DNA from: Sulfitobacter litoralis
GTDB lineage: Bacteria > Pseudomonadota > Alphaproteobacteria > Rhodobacterales > Rhodobacteraceae
Length of the DNA stretch: 64,000 nucleotides
NCBI RefSeq assembly: GCF_900103185.1
Contig: NZ_FNJD01000002.1
Location: 1-64,000 of the forward strand
Direction: 5' to 3'
Shown: in pieces, positions 36,845 through 45,916 of the stretch
Layout of the letters: the number at the start of each line of letters is the position of its first letter
How positions within the stretch are numbered: the first letter of the stretch is position 1
The notes under the pieces: model-generated
Databases searched by the model: none
Told to the model about the DNA's origin: nothing
Seen by the model: only the letters and a program-made list of their open reading frames with translations
Translations under genes and position numbers: made by a program

Positions 36845-37207
36845 CTAGAGCATCCAAAGGATGCCGCCAACCGCAACCGAGGCAAAGCTGAAAATCACCG
36901 CCAGCGTCTTCATCCGCGCATTGGGTTGCGCATTGGCATGGTGGTCGTTCAGCCGGTCCAGCGTCTTGGTCGCCGCATCATGGGCCGCCCAGAAGATATA
37001 GACCGCCGCCACGACAAAGATCGAGGCGACGGCTTTCGCGGCCCATGTCGGGTCGAAATCCCCAAACACCGCCTTAAGCCCGATCGCTACGGCAAGCGAC
37101 GCCATCCCCGTGCGCATCCATCCCGCAAAGGTGCGTTCATTCGCCAGAATCGTGCGGTCTTCGGCCCAATCGGTGCGGTTCTCGGCCAGTTCATTGCTTT
37201 TATTCAT
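36845..37207 (-). CDS. DUF202 (YidH-like) small membrane protein
   Basis: A 120-residue protein with three hydrophobic segments (about residues 29-47, 55-75 and 100-118) and the DUF202 opening: NRTDWAEDRTILANERTFAGW followed by RTG. The function of the family is not known. Start was taken at ATG 37207 where conservation begins; the frame up to 37255 adds a polar extension without a ribosome-binding site. It lies divergent from the zinc metallopeptidase gene and 34 nt upstream of the dnaX start on the same strand. Confidence 0.85.
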   Translation of the reverse strand: MNKSNELAENRTDWAEDRTILANERTFAGWMRTGMASLAVAIGLKAVFGDFDPTWAAKAVASIFVVAAVYIFWAAHDAATKTLDRLNDHHANAQPNARMKTLAVIFSFASVAVGGILWML

Positions 37208-37270
37208 TGAACTATTGTGCGCCTCGCGCGTTACGCTGACAATAATATTTGACATTGCGGGGACAGAATT

Positions 37271-38116
37271 ATGCGGTTGCGTGGCATCAGACGAAGCAAA
37301 AACGTAGAGGTGCGCCGCGGCGGGGGCGGTGGGGGTGCCGGTCGTGCGGGCGGTCTGGGGATCGTCGGCGTTCTGGCCGTGCTGGCAATCGGGTATTTTA
37401 CCGGAATAGACGTATCACCCTTGCTTGGTGGTGGGGGCGCGCCGCAAACCCAGCAGGGCGCACCCGTGTCTGAAAGTGACGGCGAAGCCACGCAATTTAC
37501 CGCACAGGTTCTGGCCACCACAGAAGACGTCTGGGGCGAGATTTTCCCACAGCAGTTGGGCCGTGACTATGTGCCGCCCAAGCTCGTCGTCTTTTCAAAT
37601 GTGACGCAAAGCGCGTGTGGCGGTGCCTCTGGTGCGACGGGCCCGTTCTACTGCCCCGCGGATGAAAAAGCCTATATCGACACGCAATTCTTTGATCTTC
37701 TGGCGCAGCGCATGGGGGCAGGCGGGGATTTCGCCGCCGCCTATGTCATTGCGCATGAGGTCGCCCACCATGTGCAGAATGAATTGGGTATCCTGCCTCA
37801 GGTTGATGCGCTGCGTCGCCAGTCCTCCACCACTGAGGCGAATGCGCTGACGGTCCGGCTTGAACTGATGGCTGATTGCCTGTCCGGCATATGGGCCAAA
37901 AACGTTCAGGGTCTGATGGAGCGTGGCGATCTGAACGAGGCATTGAATGCCGCCCGCAAGATCGGCGATGACCACCTGCAACGTCAGGCCGGTCGTGTCC
38001 CGCAGCCGCACACCTTTACCCATGGCACGTCCGAGCAGCGTTCAAGCTGGTTCCAGCGCGGGTTTGACAGCGGTCAGGTCGGGCAATGCGATACCTTTGC
38101 CGCAGAGCAACTGTAA
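37271..38116 (+). CDS. Neutral zinc metallopeptidase (YpfJ family)
   Basis: A 281-residue membrane-anchored protein of the YpfJ zinc peptidase family. A cytoplasmic basic and Gly-rich N-terminus is followed by one transmembrane segment (about residues 29-45, GIVGVLAVLAIGYFTG), and the extracytoplasmic domain holds the zincin motif AHEVAHHVQNELG, with the third ligand probably in the ELMADCLSGIWA segment. Four cysteines (SACGG, YCPADE, ADCLSG, QCDTF) could form disulfides. Substrate is unknown. It is separated from the SRP RNA gene by a 226-nt region with a large palindrome. Confidence 0.9.
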   Translation: MRLRGIRRSKNVEVRRGGGGGGAGRAGGLGIVGVLAVLAIGYFTGIDVSPLLGGGGAPQTQQGAPVSESDGEATQFTAQVLATTEDVWGEIFPQQLGRDYVPPKLVVFSNVTQSACGGASGATGPFYCPADEKAYIDTQFFDLLAQRMGAGGDFAAAYVIAHEVAHHVQNELGILPQVDALRRQSSTTEANALTVRLELMADCLSGIWAKNVQGLMERGDLNEALNAARKIGDDHLQRQAGRVPQPHTFTHGTSEQRSSWFQRGFDSGQVGQCDTFAAEQL

Positions 38117-38156
38117 GAGCGTTCGGCGCCATAACGAAAAAATAACTATTATAAAC

Positions 38157-38192
38157 AACAGGTTAAGTTACCCATGGGTAACCTGACCTGTT
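38157..38192. repeat. 36-bp near-perfect palindrome downstream of the zinc metallopeptidase gene
   Basis: The core GTTACCCATGGGTAAC (38167-38182) is a perfect 16-bp palindrome, and it is embedded in outer arms AACAGGT (38157-38163) and ACCTGTT (38186-38192) that are also symmetric about the same centre; only two base pairs in the 36 bp break the symmetry. There is no T-run after it, so it is not a standard intrinsic terminator. It could be a protein-binding operator, a cruciform or a transcript 3'-end hairpin of the upstream gene. Confidence 0.85.
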
Positions 38193-38315
38193 GCTTTCGG
38201 CCGTGCCAAAATGCCGATGATCAAATACATCGGGGCAGGGGCAATAAGCAGATATTGTTAAGGCGGGGTGGGCTGCCCCTCTCGTGCCATCCTTTGGATG
38301 ACCCTGCGGGGCGAC

Positions 38316-38340
38316 GCGTATTTTGCCTTGCAAAATACGC
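38316..38340 (-). terminator. Hairpin immediately after the SRP RNA gene, candidate terminator
   Basis: A perfect 11-bp stem GCGTATTTTGC / GCAAAATACGC with a 3-nt loop begins 3 nt after the mature-looking end of the SRP RNA on the minus strand. No T-run follows, but the position suggests a transcript end or processing signal for the small RNA. Confidence 0.5.
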
Positions 38341-38343
38341 AGG

Positions 38344-38442
38344 GGTGAGAGGCTGATAACGACCCAAGTGGGTCTCGTTACGGCTGCTTCCTTCCGGATC
38401 TGACCGGGTTGGCGAGGCACCTGCCCGCACCAACCTCTCACC
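38344..38442 (-). ncRNA. ffs: Signal recognition particle RNA, small bacterial type (4.5S)
   Basis: On the minus strand the 99-nt RNA starts GGTGAGAGG and ends CCTCTCACC, giving a closing helix, and the apical part contains the highly conserved GTCAGATCCGGAAGGAAGCAGCC, here split by the stop of the 20-base limit but located at 38383-38406. This is the Ffh-binding domain with its GGAA tetraloop. TATACT (just upstream) and TTGCAT further up are candidate promoter elements. It acts with Ffh in co-translational targeting to the membrane. Proximity to dnaX-recR matches many alphaproteobacteria. Confidence 0.95.
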
Positions 38443-38588
38443 GCCCATATAGTATAGGGTCCGGTGGGATGCAAGACGGACCCAAAGGCGTTTTTCCCTA
38501 TGCGTTTTTATCGGGCAGGGGGATCATGCAGCCTTGGCATCGCTGGAATTGGCCAATAGGCATGTACCACGCAATCGGGAGGATACGC

Positions 38589-39560
38589 ATGAAGCACGCT
38601 GAAACGGTGACTTTCGGAGGGTCCGCGCTGGACCGTGCCGGAGAGGTCCGCGCCGACAAAGACGCCGTGGCCGCACTGCGTGCAGATGATGCCGCCCGCG
38701 CCATTCTGTTCTGGCGCGGCAAGGTGTTGGTCGACCCCGCGCGCCCCGCGTCTTTGGTGCGTTTGCCACTGGATCATCCCGCACTCGCCGATGCCGGTTC
38801 CGCCCCGATCTTGCTGGGGCGCGAAGACGGTGCTGCGCGCTTTGCCTATGACCTGTCACCGTGGATGCCGGACGAGATATTCGATCCGCGCCAGCTGGGG
38901 TCTTTTGTGGATCAAAGCGAACAGCGCCACCCGATGCTGCCGCCCGACTTTGTGTTTGTCGAAATGCGTCAGGTGATGACATGGCTCACCCCGCGCGACG
39001 CCGAACTGGCCGCGACGGGCAAGGCGATTTTGGCATGGCATGATAGCCATGGGTACTGCGCGCGCTGCGGGTTTGAAACGGTGGTGAATGACGCAGGCTG
39101 GCAACGCAACTGCCCCGCTTGCCGCGCCTCGCATTTCCCGCGCACCGATCCGGTTGTGATCATGCTGATTACCCATGGCAACTCTGTCCTGATGGGCCGG
39201 TCGCCGGGCTGGCCCGAGGGTATGTTCTCGCTTTTGGCGGGGTTCGTCGAACCGGGCGAAACGCTGGAGGCCGCGGTGCGCCGCGAGGTCTTTGAAGAGG
39301 CCAGTGTTCAGGTTGGCACCGTCAGCTACCTTGCCAGCCAGCCTTGGCCATTTCCCGCCTCGCTGATGTTCGGCTGCGCCGGAGAGGCGACCAGCAGCGA
39401 GATCACCATCGACCCCAAGGAAATCGAAGCGGCGATGTGGGTCACCAAAGAAGAGATGATGGATGTCTTCGCCGGACAGCACCCCACAATCAAACCGGCC
39501 CGCAAAGGGGCAATCGCCCATTTCTTGCTGCAAAACTGGCTTGCGGATACGCTGGATTAA
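38589..39560 (+). CDS. nudC: NAD+ diphosphatase / NADH pyrophosphatase (RNA deNADding-type Nudix)
   Basis: A 323-residue Nudix hydrolase that cleaves NAD(H) and, in Escherichia coli, removes NAD caps from RNA. A C4 zinc ribbon is present (C157, C160, C175, C178), the Nudix box spans about 218-240 (GFVEPGETLEAA... REVFEEASV, where the usual Gly near the end is Ser239), and the NudC-specific SQPWPFP motif is at 250-256. ATG 38589 follows GGAGG, while upstream in-frame ATGs run into the SRP RNA promoter. The next gene is 36 nt downstream. Confidence 0.95.
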   Translation: MKHAETVTFGGSALDRAGEVRADKDAVAALRADDAARAILFWRGKVLVDPARPASLVRLPLDHPALADAGSAPILLGREDGAARFAYDLSPWMPDEIFDPRQLGSFVDQSEQRHPMLPPDFVFVEMRQVMTWLTPRDAELAATGKAILAWHDSHGYCARCGFETVVNDAGWQRNCPACRASHFPRTDPVVIMLITHGNSVLMGRSPGWPEGMFSLLAGFVEPGETLEAAVRREVFEEASVQVGTVSYLASQPWPFPASLMFGCAGEATSSEITIDPKEIEAAMWVTKEEMMDVFAGQHPTIKPARKGAIAHFLLQNWLADTLD

Positions 39561-39596
39561 GGCAACCTTCGGGAAAGACGACGGACAAGGCAGAAC

Positions 39597-40064
39597 ATGA
39601 AATTTTCCACCAAAGAAGACATCGACGCGCCGATTGATGCGGTATTCGAGATGCTGTGCGAATTTGACCAGTTCGAACGTGCCGCCATGCGCCGCGGTGC
39701 CGAGGTCCAGCGCGTGGACCAGCTAGCAGAACCGGGGGCGGGGATGCAGTGGGAAGCTGCCTTTGACATGCGCGGCAAGCGCCGCGCGCTTCAGGTCGAG
39801 ATGGACCGTTTCGAACGCCCGACAGAGATGAAGCTGGAAACCCGGTCGCAGGGGCTGACCGGCGATATGAGCTTTGATCTGGTCGCGCTGTCGCGCAGCC
39901 GCACCCGGATCATGGTAGCACTTGACCTCAAGCCGCAAAACCTGTCGGCGCGTCTTTTGGTGCAGTCGTTGAAGCTGGCCAAAAACGCGCTGACCAAGAA
40001 GTTCAAGAAACGCGTCGGCGACTACGCCAAGGACATGGAAGAACGCTACCACAAACCCCGCTAA
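39597..40064 (+). CDS. SRPBCC family protein (START/polyketide-cyclase-like)
   Basis: A 155-residue protein with a helix-grip fold opening (MKFSTKEDIDAPIDAVFEML) and the alternating strands of the SRPBCC superfamily, which binds hydrophobic ligands. The last quarter (LAKNALTKKFKKRVGDYAKD) is strongly basic and helical. There is no signal peptide. Nothing in the sequence or neighbours (nudC upstream, convergent pheA) identifies the ligand. It may be co-transcribed with nudC. Confidence 0.8.
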   Translation: MKFSTKEDIDAPIDAVFEMLCEFDQFERAAMRRGAEVQRVDQLAEPGAGMQWEAAFDMRGKRRALQVEMDRFERPTEMKLETRSQGLTGDMSFDLVALSRSRTRIMVALDLKPQNLSARLLVQSLKLAKNALTKKFKKRVGDYAKDMEERYHKPR

Positions 40065-40078
40065 GGGGTTTGACGCGC

Positions 40079-40927
40079 TTATTTTCCGTGGCGGTCGGGA
40101 TGCGCGGGGTAGACGCCTAGAATCTCGATCACATTGGTGAAGTGTTCCAGTTCTTCCATCGCTCGGGCGACGGCGGGGTCTTCGGGGTGGCCTTCGATAT
40201 CGGCATAGAACTGCGTCGCCGTGAACGACCCGCCCGCCATATAGCTTTCCAGCTTGGTCATGTTGACGCCATTCGTCGCAAAGCCGCCCATGGCCTTGTA
40301 CAGCGCTGCGGGGATGTTGCGCACCTGGAACACAAAGGTGGTCAGCATATTGTCCGCACGGCGGGTCTGGTCCAGCTCGGGTGACATCAGCAAAAAGCGC
40401 GTGGTGTTATGATCCAGATCCTCGATGTCGCGGGCCAGCACCTTAAGCCCGTGAATATCCGCCGCGACCTCGCTTGCCAGCACACCCACGTCACGTTCAT
40501 CCGACACCGCAAGATCAGCCGCCGCACCCGCGCTGTCCGCCGCTGCCTCTGAGGTGATGCCATGGGCGTCCAGCCAGCTGCGCGCCTGCGGGATCAACAC
40601 CATATGCGCGCGCACGTGTTTGATGTCTTCCAGCTTCACACCGTCATGGGCCATCAGGCTGATGCGTACCCGCACAAATGCCTCGCCGATGATACGCAGC
40701 CCGCTTTGTGGTAAAAGCCGGTGAATGTCCGCGACGCGCCCGTAGGTAGAGTTCTCGACCGGCAGCATTGCCAGATCGGCGCGGCCTTCGCGCACGGCGC
40801 GGATCACCCCTTCGAAGGTCATGCAGGGCACGGGGATCATGTCGGGGCGGGCTTGCAGGCAGGCTTCGTGGCTATAGGCCCCCAAAGCGCCTTGAAACGC
40901 GATGCGCGGCGCGGTTTTATGGGTCAT
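40079..40927 (-). CDS. pheA: Prephenate dehydratase
   Basis: A 282-residue enzyme converting prephenate to phenylpyruvate in phenylalanine synthesis. The catalytic domain has AFQGALGAYSHEAC and LPVENSTYGRV, with NTTRFLLMS carrying the conserved TRF motif; a C-terminal ACT domain (TTFVFQVRNIPAALYKAMGG, then NMTKLES) provides phenylalanine feedback control. It is a stand-alone dehydratase with no chorismate mutase domain. Start ATG 40927 has GAAGG 9 nt upstream, whereas ATG 40936 abuts it. It is divergent from cycM. Confidence 0.96.
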   Translation of the reverse strand: MTHKTAPRIAFQGALGAYSHEACLQARPDMIPVPCMTFEGVIRAVREGRADLAMLPVENSTYGRVADIHRLLPQSGLRIIGEAFVRVRISLMAHDGVKLEDIKHVRAHMVLIPQARSWLDAHGITSEAAADSAGAAADLAVSDERDVGVLASEVAADIHGLKVLARDIEDLDHNTTRFLLMSPELDQTRRADNMLTTFVFQVRNIPAALYKAMGGFATNGVNMTKLESYMAGGSFTATQFYADIEGHPEDPAVARAMEELEHFTNVIEILGVYPAHPDRHGK

Positions 40928-41059
40928 TAGGGGCATCCTTCTTCAAGCCGTTGCCAACTATGGCGTTTGGTCGCGGTAACTACACCTTGCCCCGACGAAG
41001 GGAAAGCAATAGATACGCCTGCAATACGATGCCCGAATACCAACGATGGACCTTCACGC

Positions 41060-41569
41060 ATGTTCGATACAATGACCGTTACCAAAATCGCTGCCGGCCT
41101 GTTTGGCGCTTGGCTTGTCCTTCTGCTTGGCAAATTCGCGGGCGAAGAGCTTTATAATGCGGGTTCGCATGGCGAACAGGGCTATGTGATTGAAGTGGCT
41201 GATGCCTCCGCTGGCGGAGAGCCCGCAGAAGAAGTCGATTTTGCCGAGATTATGGCGGCCGCCGATCCGTCCAAAGGCGAAAAGGTTTTCCGTAAATGTT
41301 CCGCTTGTCACAGGGCCGAAGACGGTGCGAATGCGGTTGGTCCCTACCTTTACGGTGTTGTCGGGCGTCCGGTTGATTCCGCTGACGGGTATGCGTCCTA
41401 CTCCGGCGCGCTTGAGAAAGCCGCGGACACATGGACACCTGAAAACCTGAACGCGTTCCTGACCAAGCCTGCGGGTTTTGCACCGGGCACCACGATGGGT
41501 TTTGCAGGTCTGCCCAAGATCGAAGACCGGGCAGATGTCATCGCCTATCTCGACAGCCTGGACAACTGA
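41060..41569 (+). CDS. cycM: Membrane-anchored cytochrome c552 (CycM type)
   Basis: A 169-residue class I cytochrome c tethered to the periplasmic face of the membrane by an uncleaved N-terminal helix (about residues 7-26), with an acidic linker and a haem domain. The haem site is CSACH (C80, C83, H84) and the distal ligand is probably Met146 in GTTMGFAG. This build matches Paracoccus CycM, which carries electrons from the bc1 complex to the aa3 oxidase. ATG 41060 was chosen; ATG 41072 is possible. A strong terminator follows. Confidence 0.93.
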   Translation: MFDTMTVTKIAAGLFGAWLVLLLGKFAGEELYNAGSHGEQGYVIEVADASAGGEPAEEVDFAEIMAAADPSKGEKVFRKCSACHRAEDGANAVGPYLYGVVGRPVDSADGYASYSGALEKAADTWTPENLNAFLTKPAGFAPGTTMGFAGLPKIEDRADVIAYLDSLDN

Positions 41570-41590
41570 TCCATCCTATATTCCGAATGC

Positions 41591-41618
41591 AAGGCCGCCC
41601 CCTCGTGGGCGGCCTTTT
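41591..41618 (+). terminator. Intrinsic terminator after cycM
   Basis: A 10-bp stem AAGGCCGCCC / GGGCGGCCTT with a 6-nt loop is followed by TTTT, 22 nt after the cycM stop. Confidence 0.94.
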
Positions 41619-41756
41619 GCTGTGAAGTGCCCTGTTTTCAGTCAGGTAACATATTCGCAACTTGTAACTTGGGCGGTCGGGCCGTTAGCGTGTATCCGGC
41701 AGTCATCTGCCGCGGCGACCACCGCCTAACGCCCGTTGTTATAAAGGATACGCCCG

Positions 41757-43706
41757 ATGCCCCGGACCCATGCCCGTGCTGACACAAAATCGCAAACCCC
41801 CATGCTGCGCGTCGCTGGCGCGGCTTTACTTGTCTTTGGGGTGGCGATGCTGGGCGGGACAGCTTGGGGGCAGGAGGATGCCGCACAAGGCAGCGGCGAT
41901 ATCATCACCGCGCATGGCTATTCCTTTTATGGCGATCTGACATACCCCGCCGATTACACCCATTTCGACTATGTGAATCCCGACGCACCCAAAGGCGGCG
42001 AGATTTCAATCTCGACGCTTGGGACGTTTGATTCGATGAACCCCTATTCACGCAAGGGCCGCGGCGGCGCGCTGAGCACGGTAATGTACGAAAGCCTGTT
42101 GGGCGAGGGCGTTGGCGGAGAGACCGTGCCCGCCGATGTTTACGGCGAAGCCTATTGCCTGCTGTGCGAGAGCCTTGAATACCCCGAGAGCAAGGACTGG
42201 GTGGTGTTCCACATGCGCAAGGACGCCACATTCTCGACCGGTGATCCGGTGACGGCCCATGACATCGCCTTCAGCCACAACCTGCTGCTGGATCAGGGGC
42301 TGAAATCCTATGCCGATGCAGTGCGCAAGCTGATCCCCGAGGTCGAGGTGATCGACGATTACACCATCAAGTTCTATTTCAGCCCCGGCGTGTCGCGCCG
42401 CAGCCTGATCGAACAGGTCGGCGGTGTGCCTGCATGGTCGAAAAAATGGTACGAGGAAACCGGCGCGCGGCTCGACGAATCGCGGCTTGAAACCTCGCCC
42501 GGGTCTGGCCCGTATATGATCGACAGCATCGATGTGAACCGTCGGATCGTCTACAAGCGCAACCCCGATTACTGGGGCAAGGACCTGCCGTTCAACGTGG
42601 GCCGCAACAACTTTGATAAAATCCGCGTGGAATACTTCGGCGATGAAAATTCCGCGTTCGAGGCCTTTAAGGCGGGTGAATATACCTTCCGTACCGAGGG
42701 CAGCTCGAAACAATGGGCATCATCCTACGACTTCCCCAAGGTGACCGCAGGGCAGGTGGTGAAAGAGGATATTCCCGACGGGTCGCCGCCCACGCCCTCG
42801 GGCATCGTGTTCAACCTTGGCCGCGAGGTGTTGCAAGACAAGCGCGTGCGCGAGGCCGTAGCGTTGGGGTTCAACTTTGAATGGACCAATGAATCGCTGC
42901 AATACGGGCTGTTTAAACCGCGTGCATCGTTTACCCAAGATACCCCGCTGATGGCCACGGGCACGCCCCAAGGGGCCGAACTGGCGCTGCTGGAAAGCCT
43001 TGGCGATGTCGTGCCGCCCGAACTGCTGACGCAAGACGCCGTAGTGCCGCATACGTCGGATGCGAGCCGCCTGTCGGACCGTCGCAACTTGCGCCGCGCG
43101 ATGAAACTGCTGGACGAGGCCGGTTGGGCCGTGGGCGATGACGGCAAACGCTATAATGTGCAGGGCAAACCCTTGCAGCTGCGGTTTTTGTTGAACTCGT
43201 CTGGATCGGCCACGCTGTCGGCGGTGATTGAAAACTTTATGTCGAATTTGCAGAACATGGGCATTGATGCCGTGCTCGAGAAAGTCGACAGTTCCCAATA
43301 CACGGCCCGCGAACGGGACCGCGATTATGACATGGTTTATGACAGCTATGGTGCGTTTCTGGGCACGGGCACCGGGCTGGAACAACGCTATGGGTCAGAG
43401 GCGGCGGCCTATTCGCTGTTCAACCCTGCGGGGCTTGCCAGCCCACTGGTGGATGCGATTGTGACCGCGTCGCTGGCGGCCGACACGAAAGAGGAAGAGG
43501 ACGCTAGCCTGATGGCGCTGGATCGGGCACTGCGCTATGAATTCTTCATGATCCCGACCTGGTATAACGACAGTTTCTGGACCGCCTATTACGACCAGTA
43601 CGAACACCCTGAAACGCAGCCGCCTTACGCTTTGGGCTATCTCGATTTCTGGTGGTACGACGCGGACAAAGCAGACGCCTTGCGCGCTGCGGGCGCACTG
43701 AGGTAA
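41757..43706 (+). CDS. yejA: Extracellular solute-binding protein family 5 (YejA-like peptide-binding protein)
   Basis: A 649-residue periplasmic binding protein for an ABC peptide importer. After a signal peptide (hydrophobic core about residues 17-37, with cleavage near AWGQE) comes the mature family 5 protein: HFDYVNPDAPKGGEI, NPYSRKGRGG, the long lobes, and GSGPYMIDSIDVNRRIVYKR. This opening is typical of YejA (microcin C and oligopeptide uptake) and of the alphaproteobacterial YepA, which binds murein peptides. It starts the yejABEF operon; ATG 41757 follows AAGGA 8 nt upstream. Confidence 0.93.
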   Translation: MPRTHARADTKSQTPMLRVAGAALLVFGVAMLGGTAWGQEDAAQGSGDIITAHGYSFYGDLTYPADYTHFDYVNPDAPKGGEISISTLGTFDSMNPYSRKGRGGALSTVMYESLLGEGVGGETVPADVYGEAYCLLCESLEYPESKDWVVFHMRKDATFSTGDPVTAHDIAFSHNLLLDQGLKSYADAVRKLIPEVEVIDDYTIKFYFSPGVSRRSLIEQVGGVPAWSKKWYEETGARLDESRLETSPGSGPYMIDSIDVNRRIVYKRNPDYWGKDLPFNVGRNNFDKIRVEYFGDENSAFEAFKAGEYTFRTEGSSKQWASSYDFPKVTAGQVVKEDIPDGSPPTPSGIVFNLGREVLQDKRVREAVALGFNFEWTNESLQYGLFKPRASFTQDTPLMATGTPQGAELALLESLGDVVPPELLTQDAVVPHTSDASRLSDRRNLRRAMKLLDEAGWAVGDDGKRYNVQGKPLQLRFLLNSSGSATLSAVIENFMSNLQNMGIDAVLEKVDSSQYTARERDRDYDMVYDSYGAFLGTGTGLEQRYGSEAAAYSLFNPAGLASPLVDAIVTASLAADTKEEEDASLMALDRALRYEFFMIPTWYNDSFWTAYYDQYEHPETQPPYALGYLDFWWYDADKADALRAAGALR

Positions 43707-43715
43707 ACGCCGGCC

Positions 43716-44804
43716 ATGGGCGCATATATTCTTCGACGGCTGTTGCTGATCATACCGACTTTGCTTGGGATCATGCTGATCAACTTTGCACTGGTACAGT
43801 TTGTGCCGGGTGGCCCTGTTGAACAGGCGATCGCGCGTATTCAGGGCGGTGGTGACGTGTTTGAAGGGTTCTCGGGCGGGGGATCGGATGCGGGCAACGC
43901 GGTCGATACCGGCGGCAACGAGAATTACGTAGGTGCACGGGGACTGCCGCCCGAATTCATCGCAGAGCTTGAGAAAGAGTTCGGTTTCGACAAACCACCG
44001 GTAGAGCGGTTCGTGAACATGCTATGGAATTACATGCGGTTCGATTTCGGCGACAGCTACTTCCGGTCGATCAGCGTGATCGAGTTGATCAAGGAAAAGC
44101 TGCCCGTGTCGATCACGTTGGGGCTTTGGTCCACGTTGATCGCCTATCTGGTGTCGATCCCCCTTGGCATCCGCAAGGCGGTCAAGGATGGCACGGCCTT
44201 TGATACATGGACCTCCGGCGCGATTATCGCGGCCTATGCGATTCCCGGTTTTCTGTTCGCGATCCTGCTGCTGGTGCTGTTCGCGGGCGGGTCCTATTGG
44301 CAGATATTCCCGCTGCGGGGGCTGACCTCGGATAACTTTGACCAGCTGAGCCCATTGGGCAAGGTCGCGGATTACTTCTGGCACATTACGCTGCCGGTGC
44401 TGGCCTCGACCATCTCGGCCTTTGCGACGCTAACGTTGCTGACCAAGAACAGCTTTCTCGACGAGATCAAAAAGCAATATGTCGTCACTGCGCGGGCCAA
44501 AGGCCTGTCAGAACGCAAAGTGCTGTACGGCCATGTGTTCCGCAACGCGATGCTGATTGTGATCGCGGGCTTTCCAGCGGTGTTTATCGGCGTGTTCTTT
44601 GGCGGCTCGCTGATCATCGAAACGATCTTTAGCCTTGATGGCTTGGGCCGTCTGGGGTTCGAAGCGGCGGTCGCACGGGATTATCCGATCGTCTTCGGCA
44701 CACTGTTCATCTTTGGCCTCATCGGCTTGGTGGTCGGTATCCTGTCTGACCTGATGTATGTGGTTGTTGATCCGCGCATCGACTTTGAAAAACGCGAGGG
44801 CTGA
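43716..44804 (+). CDS. yejB: ABC transporter permease YejB
   Basis: A 362-residue inner-membrane permease with about six transmembrane helices, the first of the pair that forms the channel. It has [20 protein letters not shown] at the N-terminus, a soluble insertion (about residues 35-100) typical of YejB, and the EAA coupling loop [20 protein letters not shown]. It starts 9 nt after yejA and ends 5 nt before yejE. Confidence 0.95.
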   Translation: MGAYILRRLLLIIPTLLGIMLINFALVQFVPGGPVEQAIARIQGGGDVFEGFSGGGSDAGNAVDTGGNENYVGARGLPPEFIAELEKEFGFDKPPVERFVNMLWNYMRFDFGDSYFRSISVIELIKEKLPVSITLGLWSTLIAYLVSIPLGIRKAVKDGTAFDTWTSGAIIAAYAIPGFLFAILLLVLFAGGSYWQIFPLRGLTSDNFDQLSPLGKVADYFWHITLPVLASTISAFATLTLLTKNSFLDEIKKQYVVTARAKGLSERKVLYGHVFRNAMLIVIAGFPAVFIGVFFGGSLIIETIFSLDGLGRLGFEAAVARDYPIVFGTLFIFGLIGLVVGILSDLMYVVVDPRIDFEKREG

Positions 44805-44809
44805 ACCCT

Positions 44810-45916
44810 ATGGCGCTATCCCCGCTGAACCAACGCCGCTGGCGTAATTTTACCCGTAACCGTCGCGCCTATTGGAGCCTTTGGATTTTCGCGATCCTGT
44901 TCGGGATTTCGCTGTTCGCTGAATTTGTGGCCAACGACAAGCCGATCCTCGTGAACTACCGCGGCGACTATTACATGCCGATTTTCAAGTTCTATCCCGA
45001 GACCGAATTCGGCGGTGATTTCCTGACCGAAGCGATCTACCGCGACCCCGAGGTTCAATGTCTGATCGCCTCGGGCGGGGTGATCGACTGTCTGGACGAC
45101 CCCGAGGGGATCATCGAGGACGCGCAGGATGGCGAGGTCGGAGGCGAGGCGATTGCGGCGGGCTGGTCGATCTGGCCGCCTATCCCTTATAGCTTTAATA
45201 CCGCCGTGGACCGGCCCGGCGCGGCCCCGCTGCCGCCGGACGGGCAGAACCTGCTGGGCACCGATGGTACCAAACGTGACGTGTTGGCGCGGGTTATTCA
45301 TGGCTTCCGGTTGTCGATCATCTTTACCCTGATTGTGACCGGTGCCGCATCGCTGATCGGGATCATCGCAGGGGCGGTGCAGGGGTTCTTTGGCGGCTGG
45401 ACGGACCTGATCTTTCAGCGCGTGATCGAAATCTGGACCTCGACCCCATCGCTGTATGTGATCATCATCATGTTCGCCATTCTGGGACGTAGTTTCTGGC
45501 TGCTGGTGTTCTTGCTGGTGCTGTTCAGTTGGACGTCGCTGGTGGGTGTGGTGCGGGCGGAATTCTTGCGGGCGCGGAACCTTGAATATGTGCGTGCGGC
45601 GCGCGCGCTTGGGGTGGGGAATATGACGATCATGTTCCGCCACATGCTGCCCAATGCGATGGTCGCGATGCTGACGATGCTGCCGTTTATCATTACCGGC
45701 ACGATCAGCACGCTTGCGATCCTTGATTTTCTGGGCTTCGGCCTGCCGTCGTCGGCACCGTCTTTGGGCGAACTGACCTTGCAAGCCAAACAGAACCTGC
45801 AAGCGCCCTGGCTGGCGTTCACCGCGTTCTTCACCTTTGCCATCATGCTGTCGCTGCTGATCTTTATTTTCGAGGGGATCCGCGACGCCTTTGACCCGAG
45901 AAAGACGTTCTCATGA
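44810..45916 (+). CDS. yejE: ABC transporter permease YejE
   Basis: A 368-residue permease with an N-terminal helix (about residues 19-36), a long periplasmic insertion rich in acidic residues (about 45-130), then the membrane domain with GTDGTKRDVLARVIHGFR and the EAA loop VRAARALGVGNMTIMFRHM. The long loop after the first helix is typical of YejE. It overlaps yejF by 4 nt (ATGA). Confidence 0.95.
   Translation: MALSPLNQRRWRNFTRNRRAYWSLWIFAILFGISLFAEFVANDKPILVNYRGDYYMPIFKFYPETEFGGDFLTEAIYRDPEVQCLIASGGVIDCLDDPEGIIEDAQDGEVGGEAIAAGWSIWPPIPYSFNTAVDRPGAAPLPPDGQNLLGTDGTKRDVLARVIHGFRLSIIFTLIVTGAASLIGIIAGAVQGFFGGWTDLIFQRVIEIWTSTPSLYVIIIMFAILGRSFWLLVFLLVLFSWTSLVGVVRAEFLRARNLEYVRAARALGVGNMTIMFRHMLPNAMVAMLTMLPFIITGTISTLAILDFLGFGLPSSAPSLGELTLQAKQNLQAPWLAFTAFFTFAIMLSLLIFIFEGIRDAFDPRKTFS

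Noticed and set aside
38409-38588. Upstream extension of nudC
   Set aside because: It runs through the SRP RNA promoter; GGAGG before ATG 38589 and the conserved start favour the shorter form.
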